From NCBI RefSeq assembly GCF_042242105.1, contig NC_092025.1, positions 15,118,309 to 15,182,308 of the forward strand: a DNA stretch of 64,000 nucleotides, read 5' to 3'. This document shows positions 1-11,137 of the stretch, piece by piece (the stretch's first letter is position 1; each line of letters begins with the position of its first letter). Source of the DNA: Pempheris klunzingeri (Eukaryota > Chordata > Actinopteri > Acropomatiformes > Pempheridae). Under the pieces are notes generated by a model. The model made no database searches. It saw only the letters and a list, made by a program, of their open reading frames with translations, and was not told where the DNA came from. The translations under genes and the position numbers were made by a program.

Positions 1-660
1 GAAGGAGAGTCACAAAATATAAGGGTGATGACACGTGCTTCTGTGCACCAATCAGGATTTAACAATATTCAAATCAAAATCTGATGACCGTGTTGCTTTG
101 CCACTGTCAATCATATGTGATCTAACCACAATATAGTATATAAAAAAAACACATAACATTTAAAACCACGTTTTCTGAGGCGTCACCAGAAATTTGCATC
201 ATTCTGGTTGATGCACACAGATGCCAAATAACTGGGGTCAATTTTACTGTAAATAAACACAGCTTACTGCTGAAAAAGGTTTCTGCACACTTAGATCTAC
301 GCAGCAAATGAATTTAATTGTTAAGCTTTCGATCTGTCAGACTTTCATCAGAGCATACATGAAACAGCAATGGACAGGTAGGTAGAAATAACCAGTCCTA
401 TTTCAGTCATCAACTGCATATAAACCACCTGTATACACCCCAATGGTAGAGGCTCCACCTCTTGGAAATTGTGGAATACAAATTGGAACCATTTTGCAAA
501 AACTGTGTTGTGCAACTAAATGCAGAAACAGGAAGCATCTTTTAGTGGTGCCGTACAATTTCATAACAGTAAATAGAGCTCTGAGAGGGATCAGGCATGA
601 GCCATCACTGATCAGAGATCATTCGGCCAGGAGAAGCAGTGGTCATCCAGCATTACAGTA
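1..660. other. Non-coding left edge with repeat-like sequence
   Basis: I see no exon here, although the minus-strand FBXO40 gene must continue to the left. Bases about 310-350 hold a phrase (aagctttcgatctgtcagac, tttcatcag) of a kind that recurs in vertebrate retroelement ends, so a retroelement remnant is possible. Nothing else is recognisable. Confidence 0.35.
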
Positions 661-685
661 AATAAATATAGTTTGAAATCATCAC

Positions 686-2234
686 CTTGAAAGAGCGCAG
701 GGTCTGGACTGGGATAGGCTCCAGGCTGCCATAGACAAAATCTTTCTCCCTCGGTGTACAGGCCTGGATGTGTCCGAAGGAGAGCAGCATGCGCCCATGA
801 TGCACCATATACATGTTGTACTCTTGCGGGGTCAGCTCCTTCCCCAGACGCTCCATCACCCCCTCCTGCCACGGGGCAAGCCCTGTCAAAGCTGAGGTTT
901 TTGAGCATGCAGTCGCATCATCTTTCTCTGTGTCTTTGTGGTCTTTCACCACGCTGTCCTGCTTCTGCGTCTTCACCTTCTCACCGGGTTTTGTGTTTTG
1001 TTTGGGATTGTCTTTGTTTTCCTGAGCGACCGCACAGCCGCCTCTCTCCATGCCGAACATCATCTCACACATGTTGAACTTCTCCATGTTGATGTTTGAG
1101 CCTTGCCCCGCACTGTGTCCAGTCTTCTCATCAACATTATTCTCACACAAGCTGCTTTCTGCAGCAATGGACGATGGGGGGACAAAGAGGGAAGAAAGGT
1201 ACAGAGCAGAAAGTGTATTATTTTTAGATATAGATACTGTTGAAGATGTTTATGTGTCTATGAAAGAGTTTTCTTCCAAGAGTTCTGTATATTGAAAACA
1301 TTTTTCTCATTCAAATTCATTTGTGTTTCAAAATTAGATATGATTAAAAAAACTAACAATTGTCGTTTTAAAACCCTTGAAAACTTGGTTTTAAATATTT
1401 AGTAAGCTAATTGAGAAAATATTTTCAGGTTTCAGGTTTTGGGACCTTTAAAGTGATTCCTAACTACGGTGGTTATTTCATGTTGGACCAAAGCAGCACT
1501 ATGATTTACCTTCATTGGTGTCTTTGTTTGCAACACCATTGACAAACCCTCCCATTGCCGTCTCCTCTTTCTCCTCATCCTTCATTTCCTCCTCTTCTGC
1601 TACCATCAGCTCTGGATAAAGGGGCTTCATTTTCAGGTGGCTGTAAAGGTCTGACTGATCGACCAGGGCCATGGCAAGATCCAGAGAATCTCCCTGCCCC
1701 TCATTTTCCTTCATCAAGTTGTCCTGCAGAGTTATGGTGCTGTGTGGGTGTGTGTCATCAAGTGGCCAGCGGAGCCACTCCATGGAGCAACACACCACGC
1801 TGGCAGGACACACCTGCAGGTGAGCTGCCTGCGAGGAGCGGGGCAGGTGGACCGGGCAGCCGTACGCAGCGTTGAGGCAGGGCACCCTCACGTTAGGGCA
1901 GAGCAGCAGGTGATCCTCCTCTTTGCACAGGTGGAAGACGGCTCCACAGAGGAGGCGGCAGGGGATGAGTGCACAGCACACAGACACCTCCACCCGAGCC
2001 CTGCAGCGCCGGCTGTAGCAGGAGTCACAGTGGACATGCTGCCGCACTCTGGAGGCTCGAGAACGATGACTCTGATTGGATGAGAAAGAAAAAGAGAGAA
2101 GCCAACTGGGATGAAACAATAATCAAGGAGAAAGATTTACAAAAGGGTCATCATATTAAACAGACATCAAGGCTGTATAGCCTAATACTTAATTCAACAT
2201 CAAGATTTATGTCTAAAAATCTGCTACTCACCAT
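686..2234 (-). CDS. fbxo40: FBXO40-type F-box protein, 5' part (continues past left edge)
   Basis: The visible coding exons are 2232-2234 (ATG only), 1510-2071 and 686-1158; phases agree (0, 1, 0). The start is chosen because an ATG stands directly before a GTGAGT donor, and the next exon opens in frame with the Cys/His-rich TRAF-type zinc finger (HCDSCYSRRC, then LLCGAVFHLCKEEDHLLLCP). Exon 3 carries the FBXO40/FBXO30 signature TGLAPWQEGVMERL, then YNMYMVHHGRMLLSFG and CTPREKDFVYG. The F-box half is not in the window; after the donor at 685 I find no further exon down to position 1. Human FBXO40 is a muscle SCF ubiquitin-ligase adaptor that targets IRS1; the role here is inferred from family. 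It is head-to-head with a paralog at 3942-10299 and shares a 349-bp inverted tract with it. Confidence 0.85.
1775..2123 (-). repeat. Left arm of 349-bp inverted near-identical tract
   Basis: This segment, reverse complemented, matches 4446-4794 base for base except one T/C difference that changes Leu to Pro. It spans the end of an intron, the acceptor and the zinc-finger part of exon 2 in both FBXO40-type genes. Identity stops abruptly at both ends, and the exon downstream is clearly diverged. This pattern suggests recent gene conversion between the two head-to-head copies. Confidence 0.93.
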
Positions 2235-2399
2235 ATCTACAGGACCTTGAACCAGACGTTTTGTAATCCTGCGATAAACATACAGAAAATTGACATATAG
2301 ATTCATACTTTTAATGTAACATCAGCCCTAAATAGTGAATCACACAGGTCACTGATCCCTGAAAACAAAGCAACGATTGCTTGTGATCAAGTCACATAG

Positions 2400-2800
2400 A
2401 AATATTGTATTTTTACTCCACTACATTTACCTGACAGCTTTAGTTACTCTCCAGATTTAGATTATAATGCACAATATAACAAAGTGATGTCTTGTTATAG
2501 GTTAAGCTGACTATCAATAATAATAATAAGTAATTAGCCTCATCTTTACCAGCTGCAACATTAAAGTGATGCATCAATAATCATAATACAAAATATATTA
2601 CATATATTACTCTGACATGGTCCAATCTGCACAATGAGTACTTTTACTTTTGGTACTTTAAGCATGTTTTGATGCTTATACTTTTGTGCTTTTTCTTAAG
2701 TATATTTCTGAACGCAGGACGTTTATACTTTCAACAGAGTATTTCCACACTGTGTCATTGCTTCTTCTTTACTTAAATAAATGATTGCAGTAGTTCTTCC
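2400..2800 (-). repeat. Dispersed teleost repeat, family 1 (copy 1)
   Basis: The phrases tactccactacatttacctg and acagctttagttact, ending in ttcttccaccac, match a sequence type scattered through fish genomes. Similar but diverged copies lie at about 9290-9480, 14895-15160, 30485-30790 and 46015-46200 in this window. Limits are approximate. Confidence 0.55.
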
Positions 2801-3636
2801 ACCACAGCTGTTATCTCTTGACCCTTCATGCTGTGACCCTTCAGTGACAAAGGCCTCACAACAGTTGAGCAGCACATGGCACAGTCACGGCAAACATTTT
2901 GCATTGATGCAACAACTTAATTCCTTCATGCTCTAAAACAAATGTTACTCAGCTCCAAATAACTCTCTGGCGAGCTGATAACCAGTGCAACTAAATATTT
3001 AACTTCCACAGTTTTATAACTTGTCTGAGTATTTTTACTGTTCTGCTAGCATATTAAGATAAACAAAAGTAAATAGTATAAACGTATTTCAACACATTCA
3101 CACTGGGATCAAACCTTATCTAGACCAAGGTCTCACCAAGGTCCCACTGCAGACGTGTTGTTTCTTCTCTGGTTTTATAATGTTGCTTTCAGTCCTTGTG
3201 CTCTTTAAAACTGGCAGGTTAAAATTAGCCAAGCAGCACCAAGCAGTTTCAGCAGGAAATATATCTCCCCCTCAGTGAATTCAAGAAACAGCCACCAAAC
3301 TTTATTATACTGTCTATCTCTTTAGGGTGGAGCAAGTCAGAGCACCTGTTTGCTGCAATAAATGACTACAAAAAAGGTAAAAAAAAAAAAAAATTAATAA
3401 AATCCACACAGACATAGATATTGTTTTGATTAAATCTCCACTAGAGGACACTGTTTGGATATTAGATTTGGATATTAGCCTCATTTTGTTCTTTCCAGGT
3501 CAAAGTACATTTTACAGGACCATAATATGAATCAGAGAGGAGAAGGTGAAAGAAACATCCTGATGTAAGTCACAGAGGGGGCTGGTAACCCAAACCATGT
3601 TTCTGACCACCTGTGTCTCATTGCTCAGCTCTATTT

Positions 3637-3640
<4 letters not shown>

Positions 3641-3686
<46 letters not shown>
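3641..3686. repeat. (CA)n microsatellite
   Basis: This is an uninterrupted CA dinucleotide run of about 23 units in the shared upstream region of the two FBXO40-type genes. It is read as (TG)n on the minus strand. Confidence 0.95.
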
Positions 3687-3689
<3 letters not shown>

Positions 3690-3941
3690 GCACAAGAAGC
3701 ACAAGACGGACAGACAGGACTGACAGGAGTGTGTTTCTCTCCTTCTCAACTCTTACAACTGTGGGCTGAAGTGTGTAAGTCACTGTTCCCATTGACTCTA
3801 ATGACTCTGCTGCCATTGTGTGTTTACATGCAGTTTTTCTGGTTGTAACGTGAGACTGCCTCTCAAAGTTTTGTCTCTGTTTTTGCAGGACAGACCTACA
3901 GCTTCAGATGAAATAAAAACTGGTGCTAGAGGATCTGAAGC

Positions 3942-6900
3942 ATGGTATGTAAGATCAAATAATGCTAAAAGCAGCTCACTTTTCACATTCACTCTTAAGT
4001 AACCTTAAGGTTGCTAAAATCATCCTCTGACATTAACATATAGAGTATATTCTGTTTTGGCCACTCATTGAAGATATAAGACTAAACATTTCCATGAAAC
4101 TGAAATATTGTGGATGTCTTTTGCATCATTCTATACACAAATTCAGTTTGACATATTTGGTATTTGTAGAAACGTTTACATACATAACTTGTGTTACACA
4201 TAACTTTACGTAGCTTTAACATTGCTTTAAATTCATTTAGAATTTTGAAGTAATGTTCTGTTGATTTAACAATATTTGGTTTATAATTAAGGCTAAATAA
4301 TGCAACATAATGATAAATGTGACTTATAATGTACATGTAAATAACATAAGTAATATGGGAATTGAATTTAATGCTAATCTCTATGATTTCACTTCATATT
4401 GAGTTTGAAATGCTGATTAAAGGTATATCCCTTTTGTAAATCTCAATTATTGTTTCATCCCAGTTGGCTTCTCTCTTTTTCTTTCTCATCCAATCAGAGT
4501 CATCGTTCTCGAGCCTCCAGAGTGCGGCAGCATGTCCACTGTGACTCCTGCTACAGCCGGCGCTGCAGGGCTCGGGTGGAGGTGTCTGTGTGCTGTGCAC
4601 TCATCCCCTGCCGCCTCCTCTGTGGAGCCGTCTTCCACCTGTGCAAAGAGGAGGATCACCTGCTGCTCTGCCCTAACGTGAGGGTGCTCTGCCTCAACGC
4701 TGCGTACGGCTGCCCGGTCCACCTGCCCCGCTCCTCGCAGGCAGCTCACCTGCAGGTGTGTCCTGCCAGCGTGGTGTGTTGCTCCATGGAGTGGAACCGC
4801 TGGCCGGCCAACGACGCCCACTCTTATCTGAGCACAGAGCTGCATGAAAACCTGCTCAGGGAGAGAGAGAAGGGAGGATGTCTGGACCTGGCCATGGCCA
4901 TGAAAGATCAGGACCTCCTGTTTCACTCCATTAAGATGAAGAAGCTGTTCCCAGAGCTGATCCAGAGCGTGGAGGAGGAGGAAGAGGAAGAGAGGAGGGA
5001 GACAGAGAGGAGGAAGGAGAAGCAGAGGCAGAGAAAGGCTGCCTTAGAGAAGGAGGCACCTGCAAGGGAAGCCGGTGGTCAAACCTGGGAGCCTTTTATC
5101 ACGTTTGAAATCAATACCCCTGATAAAAAGGAAGATGAAGACGAAGATGATGTTGAGCTTGAGGTTGCACATCAGCAGGAGCTAACCCAGGAGGAGAGAG
5201 AGGCTATAGCCAGGGGCTCAGGAGTGGAGGCTGAGCTGTTAGAAAACTACAATGCATGGGAGCGCATGTTCACTATGGAGATGGGTGGCTGCAGGGAGAG
5301 TGAAAAGGTAGCTGGGGCAGGTAGAGGCTCTGGACTGGAAGGGAGAGGCAAAGGCCTGGGCACACCAACAGAGGATGATACAGGCGCTACCTGTATGGGT
5401 CCCACAGCATCAATCACCTGCAAACAGGTGAGCAGCCCATGTGGTGCCTCCTCTGCATCCTCCTGTCTGACTGGAAATCAGAAGAAGACGAAATTTGTGT
5501 ACGGATATGTGGAGCCGATGAAGATTATCACAGTGCGTACCTTTCAAATCCCAACCAGCTTCTCTGCCAGGCAGGGCCGCATCCGCAACCCTGGTTTCTA
5601 CAGGAGGGGGAATCAAGCAGTGGATACCAGTGACCTGGGGATGGCTCTGGAGCAGATGCCAGTGTGGGAGGAAGTTCAGGTGAGAGTGAGAAAAATTCAT
5701 CCTCCTTATGATCTTTTCAGTCCATTGCATTTTCAGGTACTTAGTTACTTTTAGTGTTTGGCCACTTGAGGGCAGCAAAAAAGTCCAATACTCACTCTTC
5801 TTACAGCTCTTTTATTGGTTTCCACCATATCCTGAGGGAAATAATAATATGGAAGTAATCTACGGTAAGTCACTTATTTAAATATATGTGAGTCTAAATT
5901 AATTAATTAACTAAGCTGAAAGAGCACATTTCGTTTGTTGATACAGTTTATCCGTCATAATTCCTGAAGTTTTCAAAAAGATCTGTCAGATTTTTTTTAA
6001 TAATTACTCCAAAAGGACAAAAAAATAGTTAAAGGCATTACATCATATCCATCTCTTACTGTTTACTCAGTTGGGCTGAAAACTCTGAAATCCTTTTACT
6101 TAACTGCAGCTTCTCTGCAGTTGCTGCTCTCTAATAAATTTCAATCTTCTGCCCATACAAGGAGCAGACAGATGTCGACATACAGTCAGTTTCACTGAAA
6201 AAATCTTTAACATGATTAATATTTTAATGGAGGAAATAATCAGTTGTGTTTAATATGTATGAAATTCATCAGCAGCTGCAGCCATATTTAAAGTAGGACA
6301 CCCAAAATTGCATTTGTTCAGTGTCATCATGTTTGTGTGACACCTCCGTGACTTTCGCTCTCCATATTTCCTGAAAAAAGTGACCACAGATGCTCATTGA
6401 TTTGCTCCTCAGGCCAGTCTGCTCTGCTCCCTGGAGAAGGAGCAAAGAGGTCACCTCATTGCAGAGAGCGTGTGCACAGATGGCCTGTTACACGATGAGG
6501 GCACACAGACCTACAACTTCCTGTCTGCTCCTTTCCGGCCAGACACGTCGCTGGCTGACCTGACGGCCGCAAAACCGCTGGAGCTGCACCTTCAGCTGCA
6601 GGTGGAGAGCGTCACCAGCCGACACCACAAGGCCTCCTCCACCTTCACCTTCCTCTGTGGACACACCTTCCAGCGCAGGGAATACGGAAAACATTACAAG
6701 TGGGTTTTCTTTTTGTTTTTTATCCAAATGAATAGAATTAGTATTTTTAAATGATATGCATGATTCAATTATAGTCCCAAAATGTTTGGTTTCATCAAAG
6801 TAAGATATGGGACCTGAGAGGATTTCAAAAATCAATCACAGTTTATGTTTAAACTCATAGAAATAACACTTTTAAAACAATGTACATAACATAGAGAAAA

Positions 6901-9900
6901 GGAAAAGGAAATTTATACCATCATTAATAATCTATTCTGCAGCAGTTCACTACTGCACAAAAATTAAAACTTTATCACTCAGGTCAATATCATGCTCAGT
7001 TTTAATGCTATATGTTTGTATAGGACCAAAGCAACTAAGCACAAAGAATGTCATAGCAAGTCTTATCAAGTTTGATTGTCTATTAATCAATATGCTCTGA
7101 TATGCAGGAACATCCATAGTGACATCCAGATGTGTGTGAACGGATGGTTCGAGCAGAGATGCCCTCTGGCGTACTTGGGATGCACCTACAGTCAGAATAG
7201 GTTGCAGCCCTCCACACATGAAGCAACCGTCTCCTACAAGTGAGATAAAACGTTTTTATATCTATACGCATCTTTCTTTTTGTTCTTTAGATAAATCTGT
7301 TTTATGTCAAAGCAACATTTTATTACATAGAGTGGTTTTAAATCAGCAGTGACTGATTTTTTGGCAATTTGTGGAGATCTGAATGTCTTTATAAAGTTGA
7401 TATGGTGAACGTCTTAGCAAGCGCATATCTATTTACACATCCAGCAGTTACAGAGCAACATTAATAATAATTCCGAGTTGTGTTTCTGGCTCTTTAGTGA
7501 ATGTAAGTCCAATAGTCTCTCTCTTTTAGCTCTATTTTTGGTCTCTACCAACTCCTGAGGAAAATATCTGATTATTTAGCTGCTAAATGCTCCACTATAT
7601 TCACCAGCTTGTTGCTAACTGTGTCTAGCTGCTGTTTGGTATTGGGCAGGTAGTGTATGTTGGATTTTTAGTGGTTTTTCACTGAAAACAGCTGCCTGCT
7701 GTGTCTGGAAACGCTGCTATTAGAGCAGTGAGAGGGAACTGAAACAGTAATGTTGTATGTCAGACAGCCAACCAAAAAGTTGAGGGTCACAATAACGCTC
7801 TGTAGAGCTGTTACTCAAGAGACAGGTTATAATTTTCTGTAGGTTCTTCACTACAAGTGAGTCCTTTTACATCACACATAGTTATTTGATCCATTGGTAC
7901 AATAAAACTATTGATTATAGCAGCGTTGTGTTTTTGCATTTAAGAATCTACAACTTTAACTTTTATACATTTTACACATTGCAGTCTGTTTACAGGGGAG
8001 TACTACTGCAAAGGTTATATGTAAAAAGTTAGTTGCCTTAGGTGATGTCACTTGAGTCAGTGTCGATTCAGTCTGAAGACTACAAATATGAAAATGTAAA
8101 AAAGCCTGTCAGTGTGTCATCATCTCTGCTTGAGGGTAGCAGCTCAAAGCCACATTATCTAGCAAAACACGCCCTAGTCTTAGACCAAACTTTTGGCAGT
8201 CAAGTTGCATTATGGGTAATGAAGGTGCTAGATTTTGAAAGAACAATACATGGAAAAGATCTCTCTTGTTTATTCTCGACTTGATTACCGCAGTGCACCT
8301 TATTCAGGTACCACCAAGGGATCCGTCCTCCGTCTCCAGTTGGTACAAAACACAGATGCTCGTCTCAATAACTCAGAGGCATGAACACATCACCCCTGTG
8401 CAGCCTCCCTGCAGTGGCTTCCTTTAAGGTCTCAAATTGTTCTCAATTGCAGTAAATATCTAACACACCTTTAGAGACCACAGTTTCAACTTTGCTTTCA
8501 GTGAGGACCTGGGCTGCTTCAGCTTGCGCCCCACCATCCCTGTCTCTCTGGGTGACGCCTCACAGCCGTCCCGGAGCACCGAGGACTCCTCCACCACTCA
8601 GAGGCAGAGGAGAGGTCGTGCAGCAGGAGGGCAGGACTGTCTGAGCTCGCTGCCCTACGAGGTGCTGTGCCACATGGCCAGTTTCCTGGACAGTCTGTCC
8701 CTGTCCCAGCTGGCTCTGGTGTCCCAGCTCATGAGGCAGGTGTGTTCCACTCAGCTGCAGGAGAGAGGGATGGTGACCCTCCACTGGGAGAGGAAGACCT
8801 ACTCACATGGAGGAGCCAAGTGGAGGGTGAAGCAGAGGGTAAGCTGTGTGTCTGTTAGGAGAATTTACCAGGTGGAACAGTGTATATGGTACATACAGTA
8901 TATTCAAGTTTTCATCAGCAACATCTGGGCAGTTTAACGTATGTCATGTACATTAAATCACATTAGGGATTAATATACACTGTTGCCTATAAAGTTGGAA
9001 TAATTGTTCAATACCCCCAATTTTGTTAAAGCCTGAATACACAGTTTACAAGGGTTAATTGTAGTTTAAGTTTCACTGTGATATGTTTGGAAGAGTTTGA
9101 TCAATAAAATTGAGAAGATATACACTTTATTTATCAAGAATAAATCACATTGTCACAATCATTTCATGAGAAGAGGTAAAAAACATTTTATTCCAACTTT
9201 ATGGGCAACAGTGTATATGTGTCGAAATTATAAAATCAATTGTGGTCTAGTTAAAAGAATAGAAATGGAAAGCAAATCATTACTTTGGTGGAATTACAGT
9301 GGTGGAAAGTTACAAAGTACATTTATTACTGCACTCAAATACAATTATGAGGTACTTCTACTTTGCAGAATTTTTATTTTCTGCTGCTGTGTAGTTCTAC
9401 TTCACTACATGTGTCTGCTAGCTGTTGGTTACTTTACAGTTTAGATTATATGTGAATAAATGAATGATCAGCTTGTAATGTACATTGTTAAATGTTAAGT
9501 CAGTGGATCCTGTGTGATAAAAAATAAAAATAAATCTATTAGGGGGTCAAATTTCACATGTCTATGAGTTGTTAGCAGTTCCACCAAAGAGAAATTTCTC
9601 TTCTAAACCTCTCAGATTGTTTCATTTCAAAGCCCAAAGATGTAAAATTATCCAATATTTCTCAAAAAGATTACAGAAAATTCCCTTTTCATCTTTGATG
9701 CTTTAAGAACACTTTGCTGGTAATACTTGTATTAGTACTTTTACACAACAGTTTTCTATGTTCATCTTCACAACAAAGAAAAAAATCTACAATCTAATAT
9801 TTGATTGAATGTAATTATAGCATCACTATTAGGAGAATACGGATTGAAATTACAGTATTTCCTCACCTAATAAACATGCAGGGGCTTTTTTTCTCTTTGG

Positions 9901-10299
9901 ATTTTTGGCAGCTGAACAGTCAAAGGACGCTGCTTAGAGAATATAATCAGTAAATCAAGCTTAAACAAAAAAAATAGGGTTTAGGAGATGTCTCTACATC
10001 CATAGTAGAGACATCTCCAAAATTATACTCTTTGAATCAGGCCTAAATGTTCAGTTATCTCTGTCTCTCTGTGACTTCAGGTATGGCAGTTTAGCAACTT
10101 GTTCACTCCTGTGGACACTTGGTGCTTCCAAAACGTGCCGTCCATGTCCGAGCATCTGAAGGTGTGTCCCTACTACGAGAGGGCGTCCAGGACAGAGAAG
10201 GTTCACCTGCCGCGTATCAGAGAAGAAATCCAAACCAACACAAGCTGCAAAAGCCCCACTCTGGTTTCCACGCTCCAGAAGAGGCAGATCATGATGTAA
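3942..10299 (+). CDS. fbxo40: FBXO40-type F-box protein, complete paralog
   Basis: The exons are 3942-3944 (ATG), 4498-5679, 6413-6699, 7108-7239, 8502-8838 and 10081-10299, giving 719 aa (human FBXO40 is of similar size). Domains in order: TRAF-type Cys/His zinc finger (residues about 8-100), an acidic/basic low-complexity linker (Glu-rich near 160-200), conserved FVYGYVEP and AVDTSDLGM blocks, a second Cys/His region (FLCGHTFQRREYGKHYKNIH, then GWFQQ-type RCPLAYLGC), and an F-box starting at LSSLPYEVLCHMASFLDSLS in exon 5, with SMSEHLKVCP near the C-terminus. The start is an ATG that forms the last codon of a 5' exon (GTATGT donor follows). The TGLAPWQ...YNMYLVHHGR segment present in the minus paralog and in human FBXO40 is replaced by a shorter Ser/Thr/Cys-rich stretch. 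A poly(A) signal follows at 10399. Confidence 0.88.
4446..4794 (+). repeat. Right arm of 349-bp inverted near-identical tract
   Basis: This is the partner of 1775-2123 (348 of 349 positions equal by eye). The arms are separated by about 2.3 kb and could form a large stem-loop. It covers intron, acceptor and first zinc-finger codons of the plus-strand FBXO40-type gene. Confidence 0.93.
7425..7875 (+). repeat. Dispersed repeat, family 2 (copy 1)
   Basis: It starts near atttacacatccagcag and runs through ttttagctctatttttgg and ctgctaaatgctccacta to a gagcagtgagaggga-type phrase. The same ordered phrases recur at about 32975-33365 (plus) and reversed at about 24880-25100. This copy lies in the intron between exons 4 and 5 of the FBXO40-type gene. 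Confidence 0.7.
8976..9215. mobile_element. Tc1/mariner-like MITE of about 240 bp
   Basis: The ends are inverted repeats of about 28 bases: tacactgttgcctataaagt at the left, and the reverse complement tacactgttgcccataaagt at the right, with one mismatch over the full arm. TA dinucleotides flank both ends (8974-8975 and 9216-9217), as expected for Tc1/mariner insertion. The interior has no transposase ORF, so it is non-autonomous. It lies in the intron between exons 5 and 6 of the FBXO40-type gene. Confidence 0.9.
9290..9480 (+). repeat. Dispersed teleost repeat, family 1 (copy 2)
   Basis: The phrases gtggtggaaagttacaaagt and gaggtacttctactttgcag are typical of this repeat type. It follows the MITE in the same intron. 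Boundaries are approximate. Confidence 0.55.
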
Positions 10300-10398
10300 A
10301 GCACTGATATGATATTGTATGCTGCTTTCATTTGTTATTATAAAACATGTAGCCAGTTGTATGTTTTCCCCCGTCGCTGCTGTGCACCGTTATTTAAA

Positions 10399-10404
10399 AA
10401 TAAA
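10399..10404 (+). terminator. Poly(A) signal AATAAA of plus-strand FBXO40 gene
   Basis: An AATAAA lies about 100 bases after the stop codon at 10297-10299. This is a normal distance for a short 3'UTR. No competing signal is closer. Confidence 0.6.
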
Positions 10405-11137
10405 GTAGAAAAATGACATTAAAATAAGAAAAAAGAGTTCTCATATTAATGTTGGAATGCCTTATGGCAATCTTAAGACCCTAACCTTAGAACACACCTT
10501 AACTTTATTAACAAAAAAATATCAGAATAGAGGTCAAGTCAATTATGTCCAAAATAAATTGGATAAAGAAATAAATGTAATCAAGAAGCCACAGCTGTGT
10601 GATATTTTGATTGAGATGCTTCTGTTGCAAAGACAAATGAATGAAAAAAACATTTGTTTACTTTATAAAATTAAGAACCATTAAGAGCGTCATAGAAAAC
10701 AAGTTAATTATACAGAGCATCCACACATTTGAAACACACTTACTGAATGTCATTGAAGACACTGAATATGACAAAAAAAATGACACAATAAGAATAAATA
10801 TGTGAGTAGTTGTATGTAGTAATGTCCCTTTGATAGCTTATTATTTCCCAAAACAGAGAACTTATGACATTAAACTGACATTATGTTATCCAACTGTTAC
10901 AATGAAATGTATTCAGATGTGTAATTTGCCAAACTATCTTGAAGATAAAGGCAGCTTAGACTTCAGATTGCTCTAGTATGAAAAGATATCTGCTTTTTTT
11001 TGCTCTCCGTCATAACTCGAAGAGGACTATGACAAACACTGTAACTTACAGCAGCACCTTAAAACTCTGTTATTTCTGATCAAGAGAAACCACAGACGGA
11101 GCTGTCGTCTGTAGGAGAAACACAGTGCAGGCTCCCT
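10405..11137. other. AT-rich intergenic spacer
   Basis: This stretch lies between the convergent 3' ends of the FBXO40-type gene (plus) and the TLCD2-like gene (minus), so it should hold the minus gene's 3'UTR. It is AT-rich with no recognisable gene or repeat. Confidence 0.5.

Larger units (their letters stand above)
2235..3888. promoter_or_regulatory. Divergent intergenic region between the two FBXO40 genes
   Basis: The two genes start at 2234 (minus) and 3942 (plus), so this interval must hold both promoters and 5'UTR exons. It contains a dispersed repeat at about 2400-2800 and a (CA)23 tract at 3641-3686. The plus-strand 5' exon begins at about 3889 after a TTTTGCAG acceptor, which implies a further upstream non-coding exon. 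I see no clear TATA box. Confidence 0.4.
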
